DNA from: Puniceibacterium sediminis
GTDB taxonomy: Bacteria > Pseudomonadota > Alphaproteobacteria > Rhodobacterales > Rhodobacteraceae
DNA length: 64,000 nucleotides
Assembly: GCF_900188035.1 (NCBI RefSeq)
Contig: NZ_FZNN01000007.1
Location: forward strand, 62,001-126,000
Direction: 5' to 3'
In this document: piece by piece, positions 44,264-53,239 of the stretch
Layout: every line of letters begins with the position of its first letter
How positions within the stretch are numbered: the stretch's first letter is position 1
Notes under the pieces: model-generated
Seen by the model: only the letters and a program-made list of their open reading frames with translations
What the model was told of the DNA's origin: nothing
Database searches by the model: none
Translations under genes and position numbers: made by a program

Positions 44264-45346
44264 TCACCGGTTGTTCGAGAAGGTGAAAAGCGATTGCAGC
44301 GCGAACATCACCCGGTCGAGAAGGAAGCCGATGATGCCGATGGTCAGCACCGCGACGATGATCTTGGCCAGTGACTGGCTGGAGCCGTTCTGGAATTCAT
44401 CCCAGACGAATTTGCCAAGCCCGGGGTTCTGCGCCAGCATTTCGGCCGCGATCAGAACCATCCAGCCCACACCCAGCGACAGGCGCAGACCGGTAAAGAT
44501 CAGCGGCAGGGCCGAGGGCAGAACCAGTTTGGTGATCTTGGTATAGGTGTTCATTTTCAACACCTTGGAGACATTCACCAGATCCTTGTCGATGCTGGCG
44601 ACGCCCAGAGCGGTGTTGATCAGCGTCGGCCAGAGCGAGCAAAGCGTGACGGTGATCGCCGAAACCAGAAAGGATTTCGAGAACATGCCATCGTTGGTCG
44701 CGTAGGCGGCGGAAACGATCATCGTGACGATGGGCAGCCATGCGAGCGGCGAGACAGGTTTGAAAATCTGGATCAGCGGGTTCAGCGCAGCGTTGGCAGT
44801 AGGCGACAGACCGGCGGCGATGCCCAGCGGGATGGCGACGGCAGAGGCGATCAGAAAGCCGAAAAAGACGGTCCGGATCGAGGTCCAGATCTGCGCGTAG
44901 TAGGAGGGCGCGCCGGTATAGGCGATGTCCTTGACATCCTCGGGGCGGCCAGCGGCGATCAACTTTTGGTTGCGCTGATCAAGGCGGTCGTAGAACTGCG
45001 CCTCTTTGGCGCCTTTGCGCACCGCGTCTTCGTGCAGGTTGACGGCCTCTTCCCAGACGGCGGCGGGCCCGGGGATGGCACCAAGCGAGGTCTGCACCGT
45101 GGGAGCGAGCACCGACCAGAGCATCAGAAAGACCCCGATGGCCAGCACAGGAACACCAAGAAGTCGCCAGATTTCAGAGACTTGACCGCGAGGATTGTCC
45201 CCGGCGGCAGCCTTGAGAACAGGCGTGATCCAGGCGAGTCCGAGGACCTGGAACCAGGCGTCAGCCTTGTTGATGCGGGTGAAAAGCCGGGCGCGGCGGG
45301 CCTCTTTTGCCTGGGTCGTGGCGAAATCCGGATCGACAGTCGTCAT
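44264..45346 (-). CDS. nrtB: Nitrate ABC transporter permease NrtB
   Basis: Inner-membrane component of the nitrate/taurine/bicarbonate importer family, 360 residues. A cytoplasmic N-terminal stretch of about 65 residues is followed by a first helix ([18 protein letters not shown]) and five more in the permease core, with [17 protein letters not shown] containing the EAA-like coupling region and later [19 protein letters not shown]. The ATG at 45346 is supported by AGAGGA upstream. The 121-bp gap to nrtA holds a hairpin and an 11-bp repeat array. Confidence 0.92.
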   Translation of the reverse strand: MTTVDPDFATTQAKEARRARLFTRINKADAWFQVLGLAWITPVLKAAAGDNPRGQVSEIWRLLGVPVLAIGVFLMLWSVLAPTVQTSLGAIPGPAAVWEEAVNLHEDAVRKGAKEAQFYDRLDQRNQKLIAAGRPEDVKDIAYTGAPSYYAQIWTSIRTVFFGFLIASAVAIPLGIAAGLSPTANAALNPLIQIFKPVSPLAWLPIVTMIVSAAYATNDGMFSKSFLVSAITVTLCSLWPTLINTALGVASIDKDLVNVSKVLKMNTYTKITKLVLPSALPLIFTGLRLSLGVGWMVLIAAEMLAQNPGLGKFVWDEFQNGSSQSLAKIIVAVLTIGIIGFLLDRVMFALQSLFTFSNNR

Positions 45347-45379
45347 GTGGCTGGTCCTCTGAAAACGGGGCTGGCGGGC

Positions 45380-45418
45380 GTATGGTATGCGTATGGAAAG
45401 CGTATGGTTCGCGTATGG
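45380..45418 (-). repeat. Four CCATAC units at an exact 11-bp period
   Basis: On the minus strand CCATAC begins at 45418, 45407, 45396 and 45385. Spacers are GCGAA, GCTTT and GCATA. The array lies between nrtA and nrtB, 33 bases before the nrtB ATG, and is the same type as the array before soeB. Confidence 0.9.
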
Positions 45419-45434
45419 CTGCGGACCGGCGTGT

Positions 45435-45459
45435 GGGGTGCGCAATGACTGCGCACCCC
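45435..45459 (-). promoter_or_regulatory. Perfect 10-bp stem-loop after nrtA
   Basis: GGGGTGCGCA and TGCGCACCCC pair across a five-base loop nine bases beyond the nrtA stop. No T-run follows. Stem-loops after binding-protein genes commonly stabilise the upstream mRNA and give more binding protein than permease. Confidence 0.75.
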
Positions 45460-45467
45460 GGGGGGCA

Positions 45468-46835
45468 TCAGCCCTGAACTTCGTTGCCGACGACCTTTTG
45501 TTCGCCTTTGAGACCGATCGGCATGCTTTCGAGATAGGCGTTGGGGGTGCGGCCATCGTAGCCGATGCCGTCGATCACATCAGAAGCGGGGGTTGCTTCC
45601 TTGTAGCCGTCGCTGTCCCAGGGGAAGTCAGCCTCGGAGGCGAGACCTTCGTCCACCAGCAGGCGGGCCGCTTCGAGATAGATTTCGGGCTTGTAGACGG
45701 ATTTTGCGACTTCGTCGTACCAGCTGTCAGGCTTGGCTTCGCCGATCTGGCCCCAGCGGCGCATCTGGGTCAGATACCAGACGGCGTCGGAGTAGAACGG
45801 ATAGGTCGCGTTGTAGCGGAAGAAGACGTTGAAATCGGGGACTTCGCGGGTGTCGCCCTTTTCGTATTCGAACGTGCCGGTCATGGAATTGGCGATGACT
45901 TCGCGGTCGGCACCGACGTATTCGGGGCGCGACAGGATATCGACCGCCTCTTCGCGGTTGGCGTTGTCGTTTTCATCCAGCCACATTGCGGCGCGGATCA
46001 GCGCCTTGGTCACGGCGAGCGTGGTGTTGGGGTAGCTTTCGGTGAATTCGGCGGTCATGCCGAAGACTTTCTCGGGGTTGTTCTTCCACAGCTCGTAATC
46101 GGTGATGACCGGCACGCCGATGCCCTTGAACACCGCCTGCTGGTTCCACGGCTCACCGACGCAGTAGCCGTTGATCGTGCCGGCTTCCATTGTCGACGGC
46201 ATCTGCGGCGGCGGCGTGACGGAGAGGAACACATCGGCGGCGATCTGGCCGGTCACGTTTTCGGCCGAATAATAGCCGGGCGCGATGCCGCCGGCGGCGA
46301 GCCAGTAGCGCAGTTCATAGTTGTGGGTCGAGACCGGGAAAACCATGCCCATGTTGAAGGGCTTGCCTTCGGATTTGAAGGTTTCAATCACCGGCTTGAG
46401 GGCGCTGGCCGAAATCGGGTGCTGCGGGCGGCCGTCATCCATTTTGGGAATGTTCGGCTTCATCATTTCCCAGACCTGGTTGGAAACGGTGATGCCGTTG
46501 CCGTTCAGGTCCATGGAAAAGGGCGTCACGATGTGAGCTTCGGTGCCGTAACCGATGGTCGCCGCCAGCGGCTGACCGGCCAGCATATGCGCGCCGTCCA
46601 GCTGGCCGCCGATCACGCCGTCGAGCAGGACCTTCCAGTTTGCCTGCGCTTCGAGCGTGACAAACAGCCCTTCGTCAAAGAAATAACCCTGTTCATAGGC
46701 GACGGCGAGCGGCGCCATGTCGGTCAGCTTGATGAAGCCGAACTTCAGCTCGTCTTTTTCAAGCTCCAGCATCTCGGCAAAGGCGGGGCTGGCCAGAGCG
46801 GTTGTCGCGACAAGCGTAAGAATGATTTTCTTCAT
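45468..46835 (-). CDS. nrtA: Nitrate-binding protein NrtA
   Basis: Periplasmic nitrate-binding component of the ABC importer. The Sec signal peptide is [20 protein letters not shown]. The mature protein shows the CmpA/NrtA-family segments [42 protein letters not shown] and [14 protein letters not shown] that line the anion site. The ATG at 46835 is used; the region upstream holds a GAGGGAA ribosome binding site. First structural gene after the NasT-controlled leader. Confidence 0.94.
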   Translation of the reverse strand: MKKIILTLVATTALASPAFAEMLELEKDELKFGFIKLTDMAPLAVAYEQGYFFDEGLFVTLEAQANWKVLLDGVIGGQLDGAHMLAGQPLAATIGYGTEAHIVTPFSMDLNGNGITVSNQVWEMMKPNIPKMDDGRPQHPISASALKPVIETFKSEGKPFNMGMVFPVSTHNYELRYWLAAGGIAPGYYSAENVTGQIAADVFLSVTPPPQMPSTMEAGTINGYCVGEPWNQQAVFKGIGVPVITDYELWKNNPEKVFGMTAEFTESYPNTTLAVTKALIRAAMWLDENDNANREEAVDILSRPEYVGADREVIANSMTGTFEYEKGDTREVPDFNVFFRYNATYPFYSDAVWYLTQMRRWGQIGEAKPDSWYDEVAKSVYKPEIYLEAARLLVDEGLASEADFPWDSDGYKEATPASDVIDGIGYDGRTPNAYLESMPIGLKGEQKVVGNEVQG

Positions 46836-46890
46836 CGGTGTGTTCCCTCGTTTCATACGATCCGGGACGCACAGAGATGCGGGGGCCCGG

Positions 46891-46947
46891 GCAAAACAAA
46901 AATAGCCGCTGACTCACCACGACGGATGTCGCGGAGGTCGAGCGGCT
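46891..46947 (-). terminator. Attenuator terminator in the nrtA leader
   Basis: On the minus strand AGCCGCT (46947-46941) pairs with AGCGGCT (46910-46904), extended by GAC/GTC with a bulge, then ATTTTTGTTTT. It ends 55 bases before the nrtA ATG, so it would block the operon unless disrupted. Its 5' arm is shared with the adjacent antiterminator hairpin. Confidence 0.78.
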
Positions 46948-46974
46948 TTGCTCAGATAAACCCAAATCTCTGGG
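46940..46974 (-). promoter_or_regulatory. Candidate NasT (ANTAR) target RNA: two-hairpin antiterminator
   Basis: P2 is GAGC-AAAGCC-GCTC (46953-46940), a 4-bp stem with a six-base loop having A at position 1 and G at position 4, the ANTAR rule. P1 is CCCA-GAGATT-TGGG (46974-46961), seven bases upstream. P2 uses bases of the terminator 5' arm, so the two structures exclude each other. P1 fits the loop rule less well unless its last A-T pair opens. Confidence 0.65.
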
Positions 46975-47112
46975 AGAATTTTGTCGGTGGACGCCATTGT
47001 CTGCCTACAGGACCTTTGTGCGACAGCGGCAGTTCTCTGGCAAATCTAATTTTATGAAAGACGTGGAAAATTGCGGCAGCGCAGCAATTTCAGACCGGAA
47101 GCGCCCGAAAAT

Positions 47113-48294
47113 TCAGCGTTCTATCTGTGAAGGATCAAAAACGCGGCCATCGAAAAACACATCGCGGCTCAGCGTTATGCGGCCTGATTCTGCGGGAAGC
47201 GTGGTTCTGGCACCAAGCGCGCCTTCGACCTTGGACGAGGCGGCGGGCAGTTCGGCGCTGGTCTGGCGCAGGGCATTGCGGTGCAGATTGCTGCGAAACA
47301 CGCCCTCGGCCGTGTTGACCGAAGCGACCCGGTCGAGCCCCGTACGCAGGGCGAGCTGAAGCCCGATCCACTGCGCCTGCGACCGCCAGGGAAAACTGGC
47401 CGCACCGGCGTGAAATTCGATAAAGCCTGGGGTGTCGCGCTGATCGCCACGCGCGGAAATGACCAGGCTGCCGTTCAGCGACCGGTCGAGAATTTCGGCC
47501 GGAAGGTTGAGATATGTGGGGCGGCTGAGCAGTTCCGCCGCCAGAGTGTTCGACGACGAATCCCCCAGCCAGCGCCCGGCACGCCAGACCGCGCGGATCA
47601 GACGACCCAGCAGGGCGGGTTCGGCATCGGCCCAGTCGCTGCGCACGGCAAGCACCTTTTCCGGGGCAAAGGCCCAGATCGCGGCCCCGGGCAGCAGCAG
47701 CGACCCGACACCGTTTTCAACCGCGATCGAGCCCCAGGGTTCACCGACGCAAAAGGCGTCAATTTCGCCCGCTTCGATCGCCTGCGCCATGAGCGAGGGC
47801 GGCACGGTGCGGATATCGACGTTCTGCGGCGCGGGCAGGCCCAGCGCGGAGAGCCAGTAATACAGCAGTTCGGCATGCATCGAAAACGGAAAGGGCACGC
47901 CGATCCGCAGGGTGGGCACGGCGGCCTTGATCAGTGCGGTTCCGGCCGCGCGGGCATCGTTGAATGCAAAATCATGACCGCCGTCGCGCAGCCGTTCCGC
48001 CAGCGCGTTGCTGACCCCGATGACCGTTCCGTTGATCGACAGCACCGACACGGCGGCGAGCGGCGCCTGCGTGCCGCCCAACCCCAGCGCCGCCGCCACG
48101 GGCATCGGCGAGAGCATATGCGCCGCGTCGACACGGCCAAAGCTGAGCATATCGCGCAGGGATGACCAGGACGGCGCGCGCACCAGATCAAGGGTGATGC
48201 CCTCTTCGGCGGCAAAGCCCATTTCCTGCGCCACGATCAGGGGGGCCGCGTCCAGCAGCGGGATGAACCCGACGGAAAGTACCGTGCCCTTCAT
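47113..48294 (-). CDS. nasS: Nitrate-sensing regulator NasS
   Basis: 393-residue protein of the NrtA/CmpA fold but without a signal peptide (it begins MKGTVLSVGFIPLLDAAPLI), so it stays in the cytoplasm. It keeps the ligand segments RVDAAHMLSPMPVA and IDAFCVGEPWG. Known NasS proteins hold NasT inactive until nitrate or nitrite binds and releases it. The start overlaps the nasT stop (ATGA), a coupling that fits a stoichiometric complex. Confidence 0.92.
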   Translation of the reverse strand: MKGTVLSVGFIPLLDAAPLIVAQEMGFAAEEGITLDLVRAPSWSSLRDMLSFGRVDAAHMLSPMPVAAALGLGGTQAPLAAVSVLSINGTVIGVSNALAERLRDGGHDFAFNDARAAGTALIKAAVPTLRIGVPFPFSMHAELLYYWLSALGLPAPQNVDIRTVPPSLMAQAIEAGEIDAFCVGEPWGSIAVENGVGSLLLPGAAIWAFAPEKVLAVRSDWADAEPALLGRLIRAVWRAGRWLGDSSSNTLAAELLSRPTYLNLPAEILDRSLNGSLVISARGDQRDTPGFIEFHAGAASFPWRSQAQWIGLQLALRTGLDRVASVNTAEGVFRSNLHRNALRQTSAELPAASSKVEGALGARTTLPAESGRITLSRDVFFDGRVFDPSQIER

Positions 48295-48875
48295 CCCAGC
48301 AGCCCCGCCGCCGTGACCAGCGCGCCGGCCACGTCTGCCACCCGCTTGCCCTGATCCATCGCGGCCTTGCGCAGCATGGCATAAGCCTCTTCTTCGCCCA
48401 CCCCGCGCGCCTTCATCAGCATACCCTTGGCGCGGTCGATGACCTTGCGTTCTTCGAGCGCGCGCTTGGTTTCCATCAACTCCGTGCGCATGCGCTGGAA
48501 CATATGGAACCGCGCGATGGCGGCATCGAGAATGGGTTTGAGCCGTTTGGGGTTGAGCCCGTCGACCACATAGGCCGACACGCCGGCCTCGATCGCGGCC
48601 TTGGTCATGCCGTCGTCCGAACGGTCCACGAACATCGCCACGGGCCGCTCCATCGGGCCAGAGGCCAGCGCGAGTTCTTCGAGCATGTCGCGTGAGGGAT
48701 TCGAGATGTCGATCAGCACCACATCGGGCGACAATGCCTTGACGCGGCGGCCCAGACCGGTCGCCTCACCGATGACGTGGATGTCGAAATCGCCCGCCTC
48801 GCGCAAGCTGTCCACAATGAGCAGCGCGCGGTCCCGGTCGTTTTCGACCACGATTACGGAAAGACGGTCAGCCAT
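48291..48875 (-). CDS. nasT: ANTAR response regulator NasT
   Basis: 194-residue RNA-binding antiterminator. Residues 1 to about 120 form a receiver-like domain (LSVIVVENDRDRALLIVDSL, then DVVLIDIS); the rest is an ANTAR domain with the coiled-coil and helix bundle KRALEERKVIDRAKGMLM and EEEAYAMLRKAAMDQ. NasT binds hairpin pairs in nas leaders to prevent termination. It is transcribed from its own upstream promoter ahead of the attenuator. Confidence 0.94.
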   Translation of the reverse strand: MADRLSVIVVENDRDRALLIVDSLREAGDFDIHVIGEATGLGRRVKALSPDVVLIDISNPSRDMLEELALASGPMERPVAMFVDRSDDGMTKAAIEAGVSAYVVDGLNPKRLKPILDAAIARFHMFQRMRTELMETKRALEERKVIDRAKGMLMKARGVGEEEAYAMLRKAAMDQGKRVADVAGALVTAAGLLG

Positions 48876-49024
48876 GCCCTAGCGGCGCTGAGTCGGGAGC
48901 AAATGTAAATGTCGCATGGCGTGTTCCGGCACGTCGTTCGGGGGCTGCGCCCAAAACTTGGGCGTCTTTGCCCGGGGTCGGATTGTCCGCCCCAGAGACG
49001 CGGCGCACAGAGTCATCGGCCGGA

Positions 49025-49543
49025 TCAGGATTCCTGCTTGTTGATTTCGGTGATCAGAACGTCCTTGACGATCGGGCCGACACTGGTCCGCGCCGCCGTA
49101 AGCAAGATCCGACGCAGCGGGTCCAGTTTGTTGGGCTGGGTGAACGCGCCCTCAAAGCCGCCGACATTCGCGTGGTCAAACAGCACCTGCAGAAAGCCGT
49201 CCCGCAGTTTGGGTTCGCGCTGTAGCACCTGGCTAGAGGTGCCCGCGTTGACCTCAAGGCTGAGCGAGACGACCACAAGCGCCGAAATACGGTTCTCTCC
49301 GATCACCGGCACCACGAACTGGTTGGACATCTTGACGTATTCAGCCGTATCAACTTCGCCCTCGCCGCCCTCTTCGCCATGCGACGCCGCAGGCGCCGTT
49401 TCGGCATGGGCATCCCCGGCAGGCGGCGCGCAACCATCGGCGGTGACCACTTCTTCAGGAGCGGCGGGTTTGAGAAGAATACCCGCGCCGAGCCCGCCGC
49501 CGATGCCGACCAGTGCAAGAATTATGGGAAGCAGCTTGCGCAT
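49025..49543 (-). CDS. fliL: Flagellar basal body-associated protein FliL
   Basis: Single-pass membrane protein at the stator-rotor interface that supports torque. One N-terminal helix (LLPIILALVGIGGGLGAGIL), an acidic Gly/Ala-rich linker, and a periplasmic FliL domain (QFVVPVIGENRISALVVVSL, then a C-terminal KDVLITEINKQ end). 172 residues, typical. Last gene of the basal-body operon, 12 bases behind flgH. Confidence 0.9.
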   Translation of the reverse strand: MRKLLPIILALVGIGGGLGAGILLKPAAPEEVVTADGCAPPAGDAHAETAPAASHGEEGGEGEVDTAEYVKMSNQFVVPVIGENRISALVVVSLSLEVNAGTSSQVLQREPKLRDGFLQVLFDHANVGGFEGAFTQPNKLDPLRRILLTAARTSVGPIVKDVLITEINKQES

Positions 49544-49555
49544 CTTTATGTTCCT

Positions 49556-50305
49556 TCAGAAAGGCAGGACAGCATCAAGAACCTGCTGACCGATCCGGGG
49601 TTGCTGCATGTCCGAGATCTGACCGCGTCCGCCATAAGAGATGCGGGCCGAGGCGATCTTGTCATAGGTGATTTCGTTCTGCCGCGAGACATCGGCGGGC
49701 CGCACGTAGCCGGTGACAAGCAGTTCACGCAGTTCGAAATTCACCCGCACCTCTTGCGAGCCCTGAATGGCCAGAACGCCGTTTGGCAGCACCTCGGTGA
49801 TGGTGGCGGCCACGCGCAGGGTCAGTTTTTCGTTTCGTTTGACCGATCCGTCGCCCTTGGATTGGCTGCTGCTGTCCAGAGACACCGCAGAATCCAGCGA
49901 AGCACCGTCGGTCAGACCCTGATTGATCCGCTCCGGAATGCCGAGGAGGTCCGGTACACCAAGGGATTCGGACCCCGAACGCGACCGTGCGGTAGTGTTC
50001 GAAATCTCGGCTTTTTCGTCGATCTCGATCACGACTGTCATGATGTCGCCGCGGCTCATCGCGCGCCGGTCGCCCAGCAGCGATTGCCGCCCGCCATCCC
50101 AAAGGCTGGCGCGGACAATGCTGTTTCGACTGGGCAGAGTGCGCGGCAGGCTGGCATAGACCATGGCATCATGCTGGGCATCATCGTTGGGCGGGGTAAA
50201 CGTTGGGGCACGTCCGATATGATCCATGCGGCCGCACGCGGAAATGGCAAAGGCAAGGGCAGCAAGGGCAAGGAGGGTTCTTGGCATCATGGGAAGTGCT
50301 TTCAT
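49556..50305 (-). CDS. flgH: Flagellar L-ring protein FlgH
   Basis: Outer-membrane lipoprotein forming the L-ring around the rod. The lipobox is LAFAISACG; the mature part has the FlgH segments YASLPRTLPSRNSIVRASLW, RAMSRGDIMTVVIEIDEKAEI and the C-terminal RISYGGRGQISDMQQPRIG. 249 residues. The start ATG at 50305 overlaps the flgA stop by four bases; a nearer ATG at 50287 is possible. Confidence 0.95.
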   Translation of the reverse strand: MKALPMMPRTLLALAALAFAISACGRMDHIGRAPTFTPPNDDAQHDAMVYASLPRTLPSRNSIVRASLWDGGRQSLLGDRRAMSRGDIMTVVIEIDEKAEISNTTARSRSGSESLGVPDLLGIPERINQGLTDGASLDSAVSLDSSSQSKGDGSVKRNEKLTLRVAATITEVLPNGVLAIQGSQEVRVNFELRELLVTGYVRPADVSRQNEITYDKIASARISYGGRGQISDMQQPRIGQQVLDAVLPF

Positions 50306-50718
50306 TGCGAAACGTGAACAGAGCCGTCGGGCTGCACGGCGCCAAACAGGGTGGTGTGGGAATCCAGATTCATCACCCGGATCCGTTCGCCCACCCCACC
50401 GCGATCCAGAGCGCGCCCCTCTGATGTGATGCGCAGCCCGCCGCGCGCGAACACGAGCGAGATGATCTGGTTGCGTTCGATCAGCGCCGCGGGGCCAACA
50501 TGTGCGCGCAGGACCGGCCGACCGGCATAGAGCGAGACGCGCGCCTCAAGCCCGAGGACATCCATCGGATCTTCGAAACCGGCGTCGAGGCTGCCCGCTT
50601 TCATGCTCAGCGCGTCGGCAGTCACGATTTCCTGCGCGCGAATGGTGCGGTTGGCGATGACCATGTCGGCCCATGCAGGCCCGGCGAAGATCAGCAAGAG
50701 GAGAGCGAGCCGGATCAT
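50302..50718 (-). CDS. flgA: Flagellar P-ring assembly chaperone FlgA, short form
   Basis: Periplasmic chaperone for the FlgI P-ring. Signal peptide MIRLALLLLIFAGPAWA, then a SAF-like domain (IRAQEIVTADAL, VSLYAGRPVLRAHV and ERNQIISLVFARGGLRI). At 138 residues it is the short alphaproteobacterial form. It overlaps flgG upstream and flgH downstream by four bases each. Confidence 0.92.
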   Translation of the reverse strand: MIRLALLLLIFAGPAWADMVIANRTIRAQEIVTADALSMKAGSLDAGFEDPMDVLGLEARVSLYAGRPVLRAHVGPAALIERNQIISLVFARGGLRITSEGRALDRGGVGERIRVMNLDSHTTLFGAVQPDGSVHVSQ

Positions 50719-51500
50719 CGGATTTGCGTCGTCGCGCCCAGCATCTGGTCGGCGGCGGAGATGACCTTGGCATTCAGTTCATAGCCGCGCTGCGCCTCGA
50801 TCAACTCGGTGACTTCGCGCACCGCGTCGACGGAGCTGTCCTCAAGATAGCCTTGCCGCAGGGTGCCAAGACCGTCGAGCCCGGGAGTGGTGACATTGGG
50901 GGGGCCTGACCCTTCGGTTTCGACAAAGAGGTTCGAGCCGATCGCCTCGAGTCCCTTGGCGTTGGTAAATCCGGCCAGAGTGAACTGACCCAGAAGCTGT
51001 GCACCGGCGGTGTCGGCGAAGTAGGCGTAAACTTCGCCAGAGCCGTTGATCGAAATACTGCGGGCATCGTCGGGAATGGTGATTTCCGGCGCCACGGCAT
51101 AGCCATCCGAGGTAACGATCAGCCCCTCTGCGTTGCGTTTCAGCCCGCCGTCACGGGTATAGGCCGCCTGTCCCGAGGGCAGAGTAACCTCAAGATAACC
51201 CAGACCTTCGATGGCAACATCGAGATCGCCGCCGGTGACCGAGAGCGCGCCCTGCTCAAGCTGCATCGATACGGCGGCGGGCCGCACGCCCATGCCAAGC
51301 TGAACACCGGTGGGCAGCACCGTGCCGTCGTTGGCATTGACCGTGCCCGCGCGCATCATCTGCTGATAATGCAGATCCGAAAATTCGGCCCGGCGCGTAT
51401 TGTAACCCGTCGTGCTCATGTTCGAGAGGTTGTTGGCAATGACCTCGACCCGCATCTGCTGGGCGCTCATGCCGGTGGCGGCGATTTTCAGTGCACGCAT
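50715..51500 (-). CDS. flgG: Flagellar distal rod protein FlgG
   Basis: Builds the distal rod. N-terminal rod motif NLSNMSTTGYNTRRAEF and C-terminal VREVTELIEAQRGYELNAKV are the axial-family ends. 261 residues, the usual FlgG length; AGGAG precedes the ATG at 51500. Followed by flgA in an overlapping start-stop. Confidence 0.96.
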   Translation of the reverse strand: MRALKIAATGMSAQQMRVEVIANNLSNMSTTGYNTRRAEFSDLHYQQMMRAGTVNANDGTVLPTGVQLGMGVRPAAVSMQLEQGALSVTGGDLDVAIEGLGYLEVTLPSGQAAYTRDGGLKRNAEGLIVTSDGYAVAPEITIPDDARSISINGSGEVYAYFADTAGAQLLGQFTLAGFTNAKGLEAIGSNLFVETEGSGPPNVTTPGLDGLGTLRQGYLEDSSVDAVREVTELIEAQRGYELNAKVISAADQMLGATTQIR

Positions 51501-51518
51501 TTTGCTGCTCCTTGCAGA

Positions 51519-52229
51519 TTATCTGATGAACGTCTTGATGGCGTTGGTGATGCGCTCGTTCTCGGCCTGGAGAAAGTTCTGCCCCATCTCGTAGGCGCGC
51601 TGCACCTCGATCATGCGGGCGATCTGACCCACGGCATTGACGTTGGAGGATTCGAGAAAGCCCTGCATCACCATCGGCTGCTCGACTGGTTCGAAACCGT
51701 CCGTGCTTTCAAAAAAGGTGCCGTTTTCGCGGATCATTCCGTTGAAATCAGTAGGCTGCACAACGCCGACCTGCCCCAGTGGACGGCCCTGACTGCTGAG
51801 CGTGCCGTCCTGCGCGATGGCAAGGTCGCCGGCATCCGGCGGAATGAAGATCGGCGCACCACCGGCATCGAGCACCGGATAACCATCGGGCGTGACCAGA
51901 TCACCGTTCGCGTTCGGGGTGAAGGCGCCCGCGCGGGTCAGGCGATCACCATTCGGCGTCTGCACCAGAAAGAATCCATCGCCCTGAATACCGATGTCGA
52001 ACTGTCCGCCGGTCTTGGTCAGAGTGCCCTGCAGGGTCGAGGTGTTGTGGATCTGCGCCGTCGCCATCGAGATGCTGCCCATATCGGTGCGGGCGATGAA
52101 TTCGGCAAAAACCACCCCTTCCTGACGGAAACCGGTGGTGGCGGTGTTCGCGATGTTGTTCGCAATCACCTGCATTTCGCGCATCAGCCCCGACTGGCGG
52201 GTAAGGGTCGTATATCCTGCAGTTTCCAT
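51519..52229 (-). CDS. flgF: Flagellar proximal rod protein FlgF
   Basis: Rod protein of 236 residues with the axial N-terminal motif VIANNIANTATTGFRQEGV and C-terminal QIARMIEVQRAYEMGQNF. It resembles FlgG but is shorter and lacks part of the middle domain, the usual FlgF pattern. GGAGG just upstream supports the ATG at 52229. Between fliQ and flgG. Confidence 0.93.
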   Translation of the reverse strand: METAGYTTLTRQSGLMREMQVIANNIANTATTGFRQEGVVFAEFIARTDMGSISMATAQIHNTSTLQGTLTKTGGQFDIGIQGDGFFLVQTPNGDRLTRAGAFTPNANGDLVTPDGYPVLDAGGAPIFIPPDAGDLAIAQDGTLSSQGRPLGQVGVVQPTDFNGMIRENGTFFESTDGFEPVEQPMVMQGFLESSNVNAVGQIARMIEVQRAYEMGQNFLQAENERITNAIKTFIR

Positions 52230-52231
52230 GG

Positions 52232-52501
52232 CTAGCCTCCGGCTATGATGGGAATGATCTGGTTTTGGAAAAAGGCCACCAGGGTTTGGGTCATGAAGCT
52301 CATCGAGAGCCAGAAGACGCCGACGATGCAGGCCAGTTTCGGCACAAAGGTCAGCGTCATTTCCTGGATCGAGGTAAGCGCCTGGAACAGGCCGACCGTA
52401 ACACCCGCAACAAGCGCCGCCGTGAGGATCGGCACCGACGTGATGGTGGCGATCCAGAGTCCCTGGCGGAGCGTGTCAAAGAAGATGGCCTCGCTTAGCA
52501 T
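52232..52501 (-). CDS. fliQ: Flagellar export apparatus protein FliQ
   Basis: 89-residue inner-membrane export-gate protein with two hydrophobic helices (IATITSVPILTAALVAGVTV and KLACIVGVFWLSMSFMTQTL) and the FQALTSIQEMTLTFVPK loop between them, typical of FliQ. One base separates it from the fliE stop and two from the flgF start. Confidence 0.95.
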   Translation of the reverse strand: MLSEAIFFDTLRQGLWIATITSVPILTAALVAGVTVGLFQALTSIQEMTLTFVPKLACIVGVFWLSMSFMTQTLVAFFQNQIIPIIAGG

Positions 52502-52502
52502 A

Positions 52503-52808
52503 TCAGACCGGCATTCTCAGGATTTCCTGATAGGCCTCGACCACCTTGTTGCGGACGGTAACCACCGCCTCGACGGCAATCTCTGACTGGGCCAGCGCCT
52601 GAACCAATGTATGCGGGTCCGCGTCGCCCACCATGGTCGCCTTGGCGGCATTCTCGCCATCACGCAGGGTCTGCGCAAAGTCGGTGGCGAGCTGGCCAAA
52701 GGCCGATCCGGGTTGATCCGCCCGCGGTGTTGCCGTTTCAGGCTGCGGTTCGGTGACGGGGCGGGATGCCGCATAGGTCTGCGCGGCGAAAAGTGAACGA
52801 ACGTCCAT
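52503..52808 (-). CDS. fliE: Flagellar hook-basal body protein FliE
   Basis: Joins the MS-ring to the proximal rod. The C-terminal 50 residues carry the family helices HTLVQALAQSEIAVEAVVTV and RNKVVEAYQEILRMPV; the N-terminal third is variable. The ATG at 52808 has GGAG six bases upstream, making it 101 residues; an upstream ATG at 52820 adds four residues. Confidence 0.92.
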   Translation of the reverse strand: MDVRSLFAAQTYAASRPVTEPQPETATPRADQPGSAFGQLATDFAQTLRDGENAAKATMVGDADPHTLVQALAQSEIAVEAVVTVRNKVVEAYQEILRMPV

Positions 52809-52831
52809 TCTGGTCTCCATTCGGTAGGGGG

Positions 52832-53224
52832 TTAGCGGCGCAACAGCTCGAGCAGGCTGGACGACATTTGCCGGGCCTGATCAAACATCTTGAGGTTGGC
52901 GTCATAGGAACGCTGCGCCTCGCGGGCGTCCGCAATTTCGATGATCATATCCACGTTCGAGCCGTCATAATTGCCGTTCGCATCCGAGAGGGGGTTTGAC
53001 GGATCGTGGATCTGCTGCAGATCCGAGCGGTCGAGGTGGACCCGCCCGGTGCTGACTGTGGCCACGCCAGTGCGCGGGTCGGTGTCTGCTTCGAACGGCA
53101 CCGTCTTTCGACGGTACCCGGGTGTATCGGTATTGGCGATGTTCTCGGACGTGAGCCGCAGGCGCATGGCCTGAGAGCGCAGGCCACTGGCCGACATCGC
53201 AAGAGAGTTGGTAAAATCAGACAT
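52832..53224 (-). CDS. flgC: Flagellar proximal rod protein FlgC
   Basis: 130-residue rod protein with axial N-terminal RLTSENIANTDTPGYRRKTV and C-terminal MIEIADAREAQRSYDANLKM. The length matches the FlgC family. It follows flgB by 15 bases. Confidence 0.95.
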   Translation of the reverse strand: MSDFTNSLAMSASGLRSQAMRLRLTSENIANTDTPGYRRKTVPFEADTDPRTGVATVSTGRVHLDRSDLQQIHDPSNPLSDANGNYDGSNVDMIIEIADAREAQRSYDANLKMFDQARQMSSSLLELLRR

Positions 53225-53239
53225 GGTTTCCCCCTGCCG

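Noticed and set aside
45387-47057. 556-codon plus-strand frame opposite nrtA
   Set aside because: Shadow of nrtA; crosses the attenuator and repeat array and shows no recognisable motif.
48948-48964. CGCCCAA/TTGGGCG stem-loop between nasT and fliL
   Set aside because: A real 7-bp stem but with only a weak TCTTT tail; function and strand cannot be decided.
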